Positions 43,395 through 56,139 of a stretch of 64,000 bases of DNA are shown piece by piece (position 1 is the stretch's first letter; each line of letters opens with the position of its first letter). The notes below the pieces were generated by a model. That model had not been told where the DNA came from, did no database searches, and was given only the letters and a program-made list of their open reading frames with translations. The position numbers and the translations under genes are program-made. Origin of the DNA: Proteles cristata cristata (taxonomy: Eukaryota; Chordata; Mammalia; Carnivora; Hyaenidae); assembly GCA_017311185.1 (NCBI GenBank), contig JAESUZ010001532.1, forward strand, positions 62,001-126,000. The letters run 5' to 3'.

Positions 43395-45420
43395 AAAGTT
43401 CATTTATTCATTCAATAATGTTTAGTGAGCACCAACCACGCTGCAGACCCTGTTCTTGGTGCTAGAAACACAGAGGGGAATCTTTTAATATGGGGAGATA
43501 CACAATAAACAAGTAAGAAAATAATTTACTGCAGTTAGAGGTAAATGCCATGATGGCAATAACACAGAGTCATGTGATAGAATTGAAAATGGGGTTCTTG
43601 AATAAGCTCAAGGAAGGACTTTCTTAGGAAATGACTCTGAACTAAGATCTAAATGGTAATAAGGCCCCAATCATGGAAAGGAAGAAGAATCCAGCAGAGA
43701 GAACTGTACGTATAAAGTATAAAGGCTTTGAGACAGTAACCAGCTGGATGAGAACACCAGTGAGGCTGGAGCATAACGACAGAGGGGAGCATCAGTGCTA
43801 GGAAGTGTTTTAACAATAGGCCTTCTGAGGGGCGCCTGGGTGGCTTAGTCGGTTAAGCATCCAACTTTCGCTTGGGTCATGATCTCGCGGTTCGTGGGTT
43901 CAGGCCCCGCGTCGGGCTCTGTGCTGACTGCCAGCTCAGAGCCTGGAGCCTGTTTCAGTCTGTGACTCCCTCTCTCTGACCCTCCCCTGCTCACGCTGTC
44001 TCTCTCTCTCTCTCCTAGAAATAAATAAAACATTAAAAAAAAAAAAAACAATAGGCCTTCTGAGAAACAAAACAAAAAGTTCTGGTTTGTAGCATTTACC
44101 AGTTCCAAGGTATAAATGCTTTCACCTACCAAGCTACCAATGTGATGTCAGTAAATACAAAACTGGAAAGAGGTGCACAGAGCCAGCTCTCCTGGTAGGT
44201 AGCACAGCCTCAGCACACCCCTGAGAGTGGTACAAGATGAAATTGAGAGACAGATAAAGGCCACCATCACTTGAGTGTTTTAAGCCATACCGAGGAATCT
44301 GGATCAAGATCATTGATTTTAAGCAAAAAGGAACATTACCAGATTCGTGTTTTTAGAACATTCTTCTAACTACAGTGTGAAGAATGGACTGCACACACAG
44401 GATACAGATAAGGAGACTATTGCACCATCCAAGGGGTGATGGTGGCTTTGGCTTAGACAAGCATGAGTCCAAGCTTCAAAAATGGAAGATGAAGAAAGAA
44501 TAAAGAGATTCTGGATTCTAATTTGGAGGTAAAAGTAATGGTCTTCCCAGTGGATTGGATGTGGGAAAGAGGAAAAGAAATGAATCAAAGATAACTTCTT
44601 AGATTTTTCATAAGAGTAACTGGGTCAATATTAGTACCATTTACTGAGGAAGACCAAGAGAGGATGGTCAAAGAATGGTTAAAGTAGGTGGTGGGTCAAA
44701 AGTTCTGTTTTGGACATGTTTACATGTCTGTTTTGAGACACCAATTATATACTCAAGTGAAGATGTCAAGGAGTCAGCTAGATATACAAGTCTGAAGCTC
44801 AGAGATAACACACAGGTTGGAGACACAAACTTAGGAATGGATGGCAAGCAGAGAAATGGATGGCAAATGAAGCCACAGGACTAAACTGGACTCTTGAAAA
44901 GAAGGCAGACCCACAGCTGAGCCTGGGACATGTCGGTGTTGAGAGGTATGAGAAGAGAAGGCAGCAAAGGTGACTGAAAAGGGCAGTCAGGACAAAGGAA
45001 AATCAGGGGGGTGGGGTGTCACACAAACCAAAGTAAGGAAGCATTTCAAAAGGGAGGGAGTGGTTACCTGTGTCCAATGCTGATGACAGGGTAACATGAG
45101 AACAGACAAGTGGCCACTACATGGAGGTCAGTGGTGGCTTCAGCATGTGAGTCTCTGAAGAATGGTGGATACAGAAGAATAGAAGAGAAGGAAGAAAGAA
45201 CTGTGTGATATAGGCATGGAGACAACAAATAAAAGTACAACTCTCCATGAAGGAACACAAAGAAGTGGGGTGGTGGCTGCAGAGGGACATGGGGTGAAGG
45301 GAGGACTTCTTCACGAGGGCAGACTGTTGGGCATGTTCACAGCCATTGGCAACAACCTGAGGGACAGGGAGGAGCTGGTGTTGGTGAGACAAAAGTCCTG
45401 AACAGGCAGTGAGGCATAAA
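43395..45420 (-). repeat. Long L2 LINE copy, antisense, split by a SINE
   Basis: CATTTATTCATTCAATAATG, ACCCTGTTCTTGGTGCTAG, GGAGACTATTGCACCATCC, TTTTGGACATGTTTACATG and ATGGAGGTCAGTGGTGGCTT keep reversed L2 order over about 1.8 kb without the SINE. Confidence 0.82.
43812..44064 (+). mobile_element. Young CanSINE, sense, in L2
   Basis: AACAATAGGCCTTCTGAG at 43812-43829 and 44047-44064 is a perfect 18-bp duplication. Confidence 0.97.
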
Positions 45421-47839
45421 CACCAGAGCTCAAGAGAACGGCTGTCCACAGGGACACTTCTCCTGTCGTGATAGAAGGGAAGGCAAGTGGATTCCATATT
45501 AAGAGTTCCTGCCAAACTGCCTTTGTTATTTCAATAAAGAACAAAGTGATTATCATTAGTGCAGGGTGGGTGAAGGTGAAAACACTTCTCCCTCCTAGTC
45601 AGTCTTCTCCCTTCTCCCCACTAAATGCTGTTGTACGCAATGCCCCGATCTTCGCCGTCCTCTTTTTTAAGCTGGCTCTGCTGACCTTGCTCTGACTCAC
45701 AATATCTCTCCTAAGGAAGATGTCTACATTTTCAAAACAAAGTATCTGGGAATAATGCATTAGTCCAAAAAAAAAAAAAAAAAGTCTCTAACAGAAGCAT
45801 CTCAGATTGGTATGGAAGTTTTGTTCCCCCAGAGATGGTAGGAAAGCCCTAACCTTAGATAATCACAGCTATGCCCATGGACAAATGCTGAATGACATAT
45901 GGGCATGTAAGTGGCATGGAACTCTCTGGAGTTCCTGTACGGCAGCATTACTGGCATTTGACCACCAACCCTCCATCAGTAGAAAGTGAGCTTTGAATTA
46001 CCTGCCCCAAACAGGGGCGTGGCAGCCCAAAACCATTTACATTCCTTGCCAACTCACCAGAAGTGGTAGGATGGGACTGAATACAGTCTGTAGAATGTCT
46101 ACACACTGGACATTCATCTCCGTTTACTGCTGTGAGTGGATGGAACTCACTCACCGTGTAGATATCCACGCATTTCCCTCTCCCAACAACATCCGGGACA
46201 TTTGCCTCTGCCACCTCAGAGAAAGGTAAGACAGGCCTCTAAGCAAACAATGGGTGGAGGCTCCTGTCTGAAAATGAATTCTTTCACCCACAGCTATTTT
46301 TTTTTTCTGTCAGTAGAAATACTTAGAGATTGAGTTGGCAAATGCGAGCCTGACACACGTGCGCGGAAATTCTGGTCCTCGCTGCTGTTACTGCTGCTGG
46401 CACTGAGTAATCACTCTGAATTCACTGTCTCCACGAGAGCTCGGCCTCCTCCTCCTTGGGAATTCCCCCAGAACAGGGAGTTTGCAATCCTCTTGATTTT
46501 TTGTTATTTCTAAGACTGGAAATGGAATATTTGTGGAACTTCCTCCGCAAGAGGAAATGGTGACCTTTAAACTTTCATCAAAAGAGAAGGAAGTGAATGC
46601 TAATAATAAGGTTCCGTCAGTCAATACCACCCAACAAGGCTGAGAATCTCTTATCTTCATAGTGACCGCAGCAGAGTCCCTGAGAGACAGCTGAGCGGTG
46701 ACTCCACTGCTCTCCAGGACCCAAGCCCCAGTTACCTTTCCTCCTTCCATCTACCCTCCACTCAGGGGGCCTTGGATTCTATTTCCTAAGATTAGGGATG
46801 AAAAAGACTCATCAATAAGAACTTGGCAGTCCCCACCTGAGACTATTTCCCAAAGCTATCACAGGGGTGTCTCTCCATGCCCCCTCACTCATCTGCCACG
46901 AGGCCTCTCTGCATGAGAAAGGAACTTTCTACCTGGTCACAGAAAAAGTCCTCCTTTGGACTTCAAGTTGCTCCTCATCAGCTGAGGCCCTGCAGGCTCA
47001 GGCCTTCTAACAGTCTCTTCTTGACCACAGACCCTGAAATCCCTATCCTCAGGGGTTCATCCTTAACTCTCTTCCCATTCCCCCTCCCCTCTTCCCTGGC
47101 AGGAAGTCCCTGCCGTAACTAGCTAACTCCTGAGATATCTTCAATCACCTTAACATTATCCCAAATTTGAGCTGCAACAACTCTTTTATCCTTGCAAAAT
47201 GTCTCCCTTACCTGTGAGCTGGCACATTCTCCTCCTGAGAACAGAAATTTCCTGAAAATTTACTGAATACCAAATGTAACCAGTATATTGGGCAGCCTGA
47301 ACTTAGTGAATTATATACAAGAAATGACTTTATTTTCTTCCAGCAACTGTTCCGCACGTGCTCTGACATCTCCTGCAAGCACAGAACTTTCTAGTGACTC
47401 TTCATATATGAACAGTCTCAGATTCCAAAGATGGCAGATACGAACTCTTTCACCTAATTCTAATTATGTGAACTCTTTTCACCTAATTTGCAAACCCCAT
47501 TAAAATAACATTAAAGGGAACTTTAAAGGCACAAACCCACAAGCATGGAGAGAACAGAAAAGGGACAGCAACAATGGCAGGGATATGAATTGTTTTGATC
47601 AATGAGGCAATTCCTGAGCATACACTTCATTGAGTTCACATTCACAACAAAAATTCAAAAGGTCCCAGTTCCACACAGAGTTTTTAAGGAAAAAAAACCC
47701 TGAAAGCTGGAAAGCAGCTGGACAAGTGAAAGCTAATCCTAAGTCAGCAGGGGAAAAGCTGAAAACCAACCAACATCTGGTATCTTTGAGATTGGAGGGG
47801 AAGGTAAAATAAGGAAGACTGGAAGCTAGTTTAAAAAAT
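45421..47839. other. Repeat-poor stretch, no gene called
   Basis: The longest interval without a repeat I recognise. It holds a minus-strand 120-codon frame (46388-46750) and several shorter ones; none matches a known family by eye. An 18-A run sits at about 45766. Confidence 0.45.
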
Positions 47840-48045
47840 GGTGCTGGGGTGGCTCAGTTAGGCATCTGACTCTTGATTTCAGCTCAGGTCATGATCTCAT
47901 GGTTTGTGGGTTTCTGGCTCTGTGCTACAGTACAGAGCCTGCTTGGGTTTCTCTCTCTCTTGTTCTCTCTCTGTCCCTCACCCACTTGTACACACTCACT
48001 CTCATTCTCTCTAAATAAAGAAGTAAATAAACTTTAAAAAATTTT
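47840..48045 (+). mobile_element. CanSINE, sense, older copy
   Basis: GGGGTGGCTCAGTTAGGCAT, AGGTCATGATCTCATGG and AATAAAGAAGTAAATAAAC tail; internal deletion in the head. Confidence 0.88.
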
Positions 48046-48335
48046 TAATGGTTGCAAACCAAAGAAAAAGTACATTTGTAAATATATATTATATGATTCT
48101 ATTTATATAAAAGTGTAGAAAATGCAAACTATCTATAGTGACAGAAAATAGGTCAGTCTTTGCTTGAGAATGAAGAAGGAGAAAAGAAGGAATTGCAAAG
48201 AGTCCTGAGGAAACAGATAATAAATATGTTCACTATCTTGACAGTAGTGATTGTTTCAAACATACATTGCACAGTTTAAATATGTGCAGTTTAGTATATG
48301 TCAGTTTTACCTCAATAACACTGTCTTTTAAAAGT
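48046..48335 (+). repeat. Ancient L1 3' end, sense
   Basis: TGACAGTAGTGATTGTTTC, AATATGTGCAGTTTAGTATA and TTACCTCAATAACACTGTC are an L1M 3' end. 48336-48869 holds nothing recognised. Confidence 0.75.
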
Positions 48336-49132
48336 ACTGGCAGAACTATGAGGAAATTCTTATTTGTTGCTGACTGGTTCAGTCTTTTTGAAGAACATGA
48401 TAATAATTTAACATCTGGTAATAACAAAAATGGCATTAACAAGAGGGAAAAAACTAACAGTTATATCCACAGATCACTTTTTCCATACGAGTAGAAGACA
48501 GCAAGTTTACTCTGCAGAAAATATATGATAAAGGGAAATGGAAGACACCAGCCACATTTGAAGGTGGGAAAAAAATATTGAAAACAGGATGATGAATCAC
48601 AGGCCTTCTTCCCCACACCACTTACAGAAGGATCGTTGTCAGGCATTAATCTTTTAGGCAGGATACTAAAAGAGGCTTCCCTAGGGAATAAAGGCAATGC
48701 TAATATTAGGGTTTCTCCAATACAATGGCCCTGGCAAGTCGTTGACAGCACATTCACCCAAGAGGCCTCACCCATATACGAAGAGCTTCCAATCAGCTTT
48801 CAGGTTGCTTACCCTTGAGTATAAGCAGAAAAGCTACTAAAAATATGCAGAAAGTTTTTAGCAAGATGGATAAGCCAACCAAACTCTGAAAACTATAAAA
48901 CACTGATGAAAGAAATTGAAGATGACACAAACAAATGGAAAGATATTCCACATTCATGGATTGGGAGAACAAATATTGTTAAAATGTCCGTACTGCCCAA
49001 AGCAATCTACAGATTGAACGCAATCTCTATCAAAATATCAATAGCATTTTTCACAGAACTAGAATAAACTATCGCAAAATTTATATGGAATCACAAAAGA
49101 CCCCAAATAGCCAAAGCAATCTTAAAAAAAGA

Positions 49133-49374
49133 ACAAAACTGGGGGCGCCTGGGTGGCTTAGTCGGTTAAGCGTCCGACTTTCGCTTAGGTCATGATCTCG
49201 CGGTTCGTGGGTTCGAGCCCCGCGTCGGGCTCTGTGCTAACTGCTAGCTCGAAGCCTGGAGCCTGTTTCAGTCTGTGACTCCCTCTCTCTCTGACCCTCC
49301 CCTGCTCACGTTGTCTCTCTCTCTCTCTCCTAGAAATAAATAAAACATTTAAAAAAAAACCACAAAACTGGGGG
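49133..49374 (+). mobile_element. Young CanSINE, sense, in L1
   Basis: ACAAAACTG precedes (49133-49141) and follows (49362-49370) the SINE body at 49142-49361. A and B boxes are intact. Confidence 0.95.
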
Positions 49375-50443
49375 TTTTGTTTAACTGATCACAATCCCAG
49401 ATTTCAAGGTATACTACAAATCTGTAGTAATCAAAACAGTATGGTACTGACACAAAAATAGACACATTGAAAAATGGTCCCAAATAGAGAACCCAGAAAT
49501 AAACCCACAATTAAATGGCCAATTAATCTTTGACAAAGGGGGAAAGAATATGCGATGGGAGAAAGACAGTCTCTTTAACAAATTGTGTTCGGTAAACTGG
49601 ACAACTACATGCAAAAGATTAAAACTAGGCCACTTTCTTACACCATACACAAAAATAAATTCAAAATGAATTAAAGACCTGAAAGGAAGTCATGAAACCA
49701 TAAAAATCATAGAAAAGAAATAGGCAGCAATTTCTGATATCAGCCATAGCAACATTTTTTTAGATATGTCGCCTGAGGCAAGGGAAATAAAAGCAAAAAT
49801 AAACCACTGGGACTACATCAAAATAAAAGGCTTCTGCACAGCAAAGGAAACAATCAACAAAACTAAAAGTCAGCCTACGGAATGGAAGAAGATATTTGCA
49901 CATGACATATGTGATAAGGGGTTACTATCCAAAGTATATAAAGAACTTATACAACCCAACACCAAAAAACAAACAATCCAATTAAAAAATGGGCAGAAAA
50001 CATGAACAGACATTTCTCCAAAGAAGATACACAAGTGGCTAAGAGACACATGAAAAAATGCTCAACATCACTCCTCATCAGGGAAATGCAAATCCACAAT
50101 GAGATATCTCACCTCTCAGGATGTCTAAAATCAAAGACATGAAAAAGAACACATGTTAGTGAGGATGTGGAAAAAAGGAACCTTCGTGCACTGTTGGTGA
50201 GAATGCAAACTGGTAGAGCCACTATGGAAAACACCATGGTGGTTCCTCAAAAAATTAAAAATAGAATTACCATATGATCCAGTAATTCCACTACTGGTAT
50301 TTACTCGAAGAATATAAAAACACTAGTTTAAAAATATATATGCACCCCTATGTTTACTGCAGCACTATTTACAATAGCCAAATTATGGAAGCAACCCACG
50401 TGTCTATTAATATAAATGGACAAAGAAGAGGTGAGGTATAAAG

Positions 50444-50445
<2 letters not shown>

Positions 50446-50476
<31 letters not shown>
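50446..50476. repeat. (CA)n microsatellite in L1
   Basis: Fifteen CA units directly before ATTATTATTCAGCCATAAAA. Confidence 0.95.
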
Positions 50477-50478
<2 letters not shown>

Positions 50479-50937
50479 TATTATTCAGCCATAAAAAAGA
50501 ATGAGATCTTGTTATTTGCAACGACATGGATGGGTATAGAGGGTATAATGCTAAGTGAAATGTCAGTGAGAGAAAGACAAATACCATATGATTTCACTCG
50601 TATATGGAATTTAATAAGCAAAACAAATAAACAAAGAAAAAAGAGACAAACCAAATTAACTACCGAGAACAAACTGATGGTTATCAGAAGGGAGGTTAGT
50701 GGGGGCATGGGTGAAATAGGTGAAGGATATTCACAGTACACTTATCCTGATGAGCACCAAATAATATATAAAATTGTTGAATCATTATATTTTTCACCTG
50801 AAACTAACATAATATGGTATGTTAATTATATTGGCTTTTTTTTTTTTTAAAGCAGAAGGAAGAAAGAGACTATGCAAAAAGAAGGAAACCTAAAGAAACT
50901 ATTATGAATATCTTCAGAGTAATAATATAATAGGCCC

Positions 50938-52815
50938 AATGGTTGCATTTCTATACACCAATAATGAAGCAGCAGAAAGAGAAATCAAGGAATTAACCCC
51001 ATTTACAATTGCACCAAAACCCATAAAACACCTAGAAGTAAACCTAACCAAAGGGGTGAAAAATCTATATACTGAAAACTATAGAAATCTTATGAAAGAA
51101 ATTGAAGACGCACACAAAAAAGGAAAAACATTCAATGCTCATAGATTGGAAGAACAAATATTGTTAAATGTCTATACTACCCAAAGCAGTCTACACATTC
51201 AAGGCAGTCTCTATCAAAATAACGCCAGCATTTTTCACAGAGCCAGAACAAACAATTTTAAAATTTGTATGGAACCAGAAAAGACCTTGAATAGCCAAAG
51301 CAATCCTGAAAAAGAAAACCAAAGTTAGAAGGATCACAATTCCAGACTTTAAGCTGTATTACAAAGCTGTAATCATCAAGACAGTATGGTACTGGCACTA
51401 AAACAGACACATAGACCAATGGAACAGAACAACCCAGAAATGGACCCACAAACATATGGCCAACTAATCTTTGACAAATCAGGAAAGAATATCCAATGGA
51501 ATAAAGACAGTCTCTTTAGCAAATGGTGTTGGGAAAACTGGATAGCTACATGCAGAAGGATAAACTGGGACCACTTTATTACACCATACACAAAAATAAA
51601 CTCAAAATGGATGAAAGACCTAAATGTAAGACAAAAAGCCATCAAAACCATAGAGGAGAAAACAAGCAACAATCTCTTTGACCTCAGCCAAAGCAACTTC
51701 TTGCTGGACATGTCTCCAGAGTCAAAGGAAACAAAAGCAACAATGAACTATTAAGACCTCATCAAGATAAAAAGCTTCTGCACAGTGAAGGAAACAATCA
51801 GCAAAACTAAAAGGCAACTGATGGAATGGGAGAAGATATTTGGAAATGACATAACAAATAATGGGTTAGTATCCAAACTCTATAAAGAATTTATCAGACT
51901 CAACCAAAAAATAAACAATGCAGTGAAGAAATGGGCAAAAGACATGAATAGACACCTTTTCAAAGAAGACATCCAGATGGCTAACAGACACATGAAAAGA
52001 TGCTCAACATCACTCATCATCAGGGAAATACAAATCAAAACCACAATGAGATACCACCTCACACCTGTCAGAATAGCTAAAATTAACAACTCAGGCAACA
52101 ATAGATGTTGGTGAGGATACAGAGAAAGAGGAAAACTTTTGCACTGTTGATGGGAATGCAAACTGGTGCAGCCACTCTGGAAAACAGTATGGAAGTTCCT
52201 CAAAAAACACAAAATTAGCACTACCCTATGAACCAGCAATTGTACTACTTGGTATTTATCCAAGGGTACAAAAATGCTAAATTGAAGGGGCACATGCACC
52301 CCAATGTTTATAGCAGCAGTATTGACAGTAGTCAAAGTATGGAAAGAGCCCAAATGTCCATCAATTGATGAATGGTTAAGAGAATGTGCTACATAAACAT
52401 ACAATGTAATGATACTTAGTGATCAAAAAGAATGAAATCTTGCCATTTACAACAATATGGATGGAACTAGAGGGTATTATGCTAAGCAAAACAAGTCAGA
52501 GAAAGACAGATATTATATGATTTCACTCATATGTGGAATTTAAATTATAAAACAAATGAACATAAGGGGATGGAAACCTAAATAATATACAAACAGAGAG
52601 GGAGACAAACCATAAGAAACTCTTAAATACAGAGAACAAACTGAGGGTTGCTGGAAGGGTGTTGGGGGAGGGATGGGTTAAATGGGCAATGGGCATTAAG
52701 GAAGACAGTTGTTGGGATGAGCACAGGGTGTTATATTATGAATCCCTAAATTCTTCCTGAAATCATTATTATACTATGTTAACCTGGAGTTAAATTTTAA
52801 AAAATAATAAATACG
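50938..52815 (+). mobile_element. L1, sense, ORF2 3' half plus 3' UTR
   Basis: CAATGGTTGCATTTCTATAC to TGAGCACAGGGTGTTATATT. It is 5'-truncated within ORF2 and less worn than its left neighbour. Confidence 0.93.
50939..52114 (+). pseudogene. L1 ORF2 fragment in three open blocks
   Basis: Open blocks at 50939-51328, 51386-51754 and 51785-52114 lie in line and read ORF2p from the RT end onward ([59 protein letters not shown]). Stops and a frameshift separate them, and the C-terminal cysteine motif is interrupted after NNRCW. It is non-functional. Confidence 0.92.
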
Positions 52816-52837
52816 TTTTAAAAAGAATACTAAAAAT

Positions 52838-52857
52838 AATAATAATAATAATAATAA
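52838..52857. repeat. (AAT)n simple repeat
   Basis: Six or seven AAT/ATA units between the L1 tail and the SINE. Confidence 0.9.
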
Positions 52858-53105
52858 GATAATAGGCCCAAGAGGGGCGCCTGGGTGGCTTAGTCAGCTG
52901 AGAGTCCGACTTTCGCTTAGGTCATGATCTCGCGGTTCGTGGGTTCGGGCCCCGCGTCGGGCTCTGTGCTGACTGCCAGCTCAGAGCCTGGAGCCTGTTT
53001 CAGTCTGTGACTCCCTCTCTCTCTGACCTCCCCTGCTCATGCTGTCTCTCTCTCTCTCTCCTAGAAATAAATAAAACATTAAAAAAAAAGATAATAGGCC
53101 CAAGA
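52857..53105 (+). mobile_element. Young CanSINE, sense
   Basis: AGATAATAGGCCCAAGA at 52857-52873 and 53089-53105 is a perfect 17-bp duplication; body 52874-53088. Confidence 0.97.
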
Positions 53106-53990
53106 AATAAGAGCAAAATACATACTATGGGGGAGAGATGAGGGAGAATATTCAAAGAACAAGAAAACATGATAAGAGAAATGAAAACTTAATAAAAGAG
53201 TTGGAGATAATATTAGGCAAGCCTCCCAAAAAGTAAAGCAAAAGCATAAGAACACTAGAGGGCAGGTCCAGAGGAGTCAAAATGTGAAAACAGATTCCAG
53301 AGAAAAGGAAAAGATGGAGAAAAACTGAGAGAAAAAGCACTTAATCAAATAACTAATAAAGTTTTCAGAACTTGAAAAACAAGAATTTCCAGATTGTAAT
53401 GAAATACAATGAATAATGAATGAAAAAGATCCACACCAGGAGATTTCAGAACACTGGAGATACACTATTCCAGATAGAAAATAACAGTCACATGGAAATA
53501 ACTGGGTATTTGAATGGCATCAGACTTCTCAGCAACAATATTGGAGGCTAAAAGAAAATGAAGCAATCCCTTCAAAATCATAAGGGAAAACTAACTTCAG
53601 CCTAGAATTCTTTTTTAAATGTTTATTTATTTTTTAGAGAGAGAGATAGAGCATGAGGAGGGGAGGAGCAGAGAGAGAGAGAGGGAGACACAGAACCCGA
53701 AGCAGGCTCCAGGCTCTGAGCTGTCAGCACAGATGCTGGATGCAGGGCCCAAACTCACAGACCAGGAGGTCATGACCTGAGCTGAAGTCAGGCACTGAAC
53801 TGACTGAGCCACCACTCCCCCACCCCAGCCTAGTATTCTTTATCCAGCCAAACACTAGCCAGCCATGCACACACATGTGACGCATATGTGATAAAATACT
53901 GAGGACACTGGTTTAGGAAGATGAGTATGCAGATGTTCATTATGCTATTCTTTAGACTTATCTGTGTGTTCAAAATTTTTCATGATAAGG
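53106..53990 (+). repeat. Ancient L1/HAL1-like fragment, sense, split by a SINE
   Basis: ATCAGACTTCTCAGCAACAA, AGGCTAAAAGAAAATGAAG and CAGCCTAGAATTC...ATCCAGCCAAACAC resemble the HAL1/L1 ORF1-like region. Confidence 0.6.
53598..53841 (-). mobile_element. CanSINE, antisense
   Basis: CAGCCTAGAATTCTTT (53598-53613) and CAGCCTAGTATTCTTT (53826-53841) differ by one base. Confidence 0.95.
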
Positions 53991-54421
53991 ATGAATGAGG
54001 AGAGGGTTGAAGGAAGAAGAACATAATTCCACACTTAATTCAAAGTTCCTTGCCTTCTCCTGCTCAGTTTGATCTATGGCTCTGGGAAGGGCAAAATGTC
54101 TCTTCCTTCTCCTCCATCTTCTGCCCTTCCTCCCCTGACCTGGAATCTAGGAAGAGGCAGTGGGATATGGAGAAAGCTTTCCATATCTGGGGCTTGCCAG
54201 AGAGACCAAGCCCCCCGAAGAGGTGGGAGTAGCCAGCGGAGGTCTAAGTGGTACTGGTGCTTGGATACAATTTGTCCAAGCAGGTCAGACGAGTGGATGG
54301 GGCAAGTGGCAGGAAGTCATTCACTGGCATGGACTGATCTGTATGCAGGAGTGGGAGAACCTGCAGAGGAATCTGCCATGAGAAAACAGTATGGCATCCT
54401 TCCTTAGTAGATGCCTTTACT
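53991..54421. other. No recognised feature
   Basis: Three overlapping + strand frames up to 112 codons (54050-54407) show no family match. Confidence 0.4.
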
Positions 54422-54838
54422 GGGGCACCTGGGTGGCTTAGTTGGTTAAGCGACCAACTCTTGATTTCGGCTCAGGTCATGATCTCATGGTCACCAAACC
54501 CTGCATGGGGCTCTTCTGCACTAACAGAGCCTGCTTGGGATTCTCTGTCTCCCTCTTTGCCCCTTCCCTGCTCTCTCTCTCAAAAATAAATAAATAAACT
54601 TAAAAAAAATTTTAGGGACACCTGGGGGGTTCAGTCGGTTAAGCATTGGACTGCAGCTCAGGTCATGATCTCATGGTTCATGAGTTCGAGCCTCACATCG
54701 GGTGAGCTAAAGTTCCACTTCTGGTGAACTTCACTTCTCTCTCTCTCCTCTCCAACCCTCATGGGATTCATGCTCTCTCTCCTTCTCTCTACCTCTTGCT
54801 CATTTGTGCCCTCATAAATAAATAAATAATTAATTAAT
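54422..54838 (+). mobile_element. Two CanSINEs head to tail
   Basis: The first (54422-54612) ends in an A-rich tail and the second begins at once with GGGACACCTGGGGGGTTCAG. Both are sense. The outer flanks AGTAGATGCC and AGTAGGCATC are alike, so the second may have entered the tail of the first. Confidence 0.88.
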
Positions 54839-55349
54839 TTTAGTAGGCATCTTTGCTCGGGCACAGGAAATCATGGAGAAAAGGGCTTCTAGGAGTTATT
54901 TCACCAGAGACTCTGTGAGCCATGGATGTAAAAGTACCCAGGACACAGAGGAAGGCAGTAGGGATGTGTTCTTTCCTCTTCAGCACAAATGCAGAATAGC
55001 CTTGGTGCCAGTGCCCACACACACAGCCCCACTAGGAAACAGGTCTCTGGTGAGGGCATCAGCCTTCTCTGTTGGTCCCCACAGCAAAGCCAGTACTGTG
55101 ACCTCTCAAAGCATCACAGGTAGCTCTCAGCAGCAGCAGGGGTGGCACTATGTAGGTACCAGCGGCCAAATTGATTGATAATGTGAGCTAGCCTCAGAGG
55201 ACTCAGAGAGAAGCCAGCTGAGATCTGCAGGATAAGGCTCTGACATCAGAGCAGAAGGGAACAGGGACCAGGGAGGCTGGAGTGAATTGTTCCTATGATT
55301 CCTTTACACCCACACAGTTGTGAGGCCCAGAGAGTCTTGCTATTTTTCT
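54839..55349. other. No recognised feature
   Basis: A 101-codon + frame (54873-55178) has no visible domain. Confidence 0.4.
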
Positions 55350-55890
55350 ATGAATAGTCTTTTAACAAAAACTGCACAAATTGAAAGCGTACGGTTTGAT
55401 CATTGTGACAGAGGCACATACTCGTGAATGAACATATCCATTACCCTCCAAAGTTTCCTCATACCCTTGTACAACCTTCCTTCCCCATCCCTGCACCCCA
55501 ACATCAAACAACTACCAATGCTTTCTGTCCCATAGACGAGTTTGCATTTTCTAGAATTTCATTGAAATGAAATCATACCGCAATGTACTCCTTCACACCT
55601 GGCTTCTTTCAGCATAATTATTTTGAGATTCATCCATATTGTTTTATGTATCATTAGTCCATTCCTTTTTACTGCTGAAGAGTATTCCATTGTATGAATG
55701 TACCATAATTTGTTCATTCATGTGTTAATGACATTGAGTTCTTTTCATTTTTAGTAACGACGCATAAAGTTTCCATGAATATTCCAATAGGAATATTTGT
55801 ATAAACGTGCTTTTATTCCTTGTGGGTAAATAAAAACCTGGCAATGGAAGAGCTAGGCCATGTGATAGCTGTATGCTTACCTTTTTATTT
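55350..55890 (-). repeat. Ancient L1 (L1M-type), antisense
   Basis: CATTACCCTCCAAAGTTTCC, GAGATTCATCCATATTG, GTATTCCATTGTATGAATG and AGCTAGGCCATGTGATAG are reversed L1 3' sequence. Confidence 0.82.
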
Positions 55891-56139
55891 TTTTAAATAA
55901 AGAAAATCACAAATAAGAAAATTACAACATCTGTGATTCCACTACCAAAATATTTCTGTGGTTGACATACTGGTGAATACAGAACTGGTGGATACAGATT
56001 TGTTTTTATAAAATGGAATCATAATACACATACTGCTCAGTAACTGAAATGCAGACCAAAATGGGGAAAAAAACATATTTACTTCATTTGTGTTGCTTGG
56101 TTTACATTGTTATTTTATGAAAAACTCTTAAAAGCAAAC

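Larger units (their letters stand above)
48870..50860 (+). mobile_element. Older L1, sense, ORF2 end and 3' UTR, split by a SINE
   Basis: CTGATGAAAGAAATTGAAG, ACTGCCCAAAGCAATCTACA, (SINE), AGTAATCAAAACAGTATGGT, TCAGCCATAAAAAAGAATGA and a T-run at 50839. Frames are broken. Confidence 0.92.
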
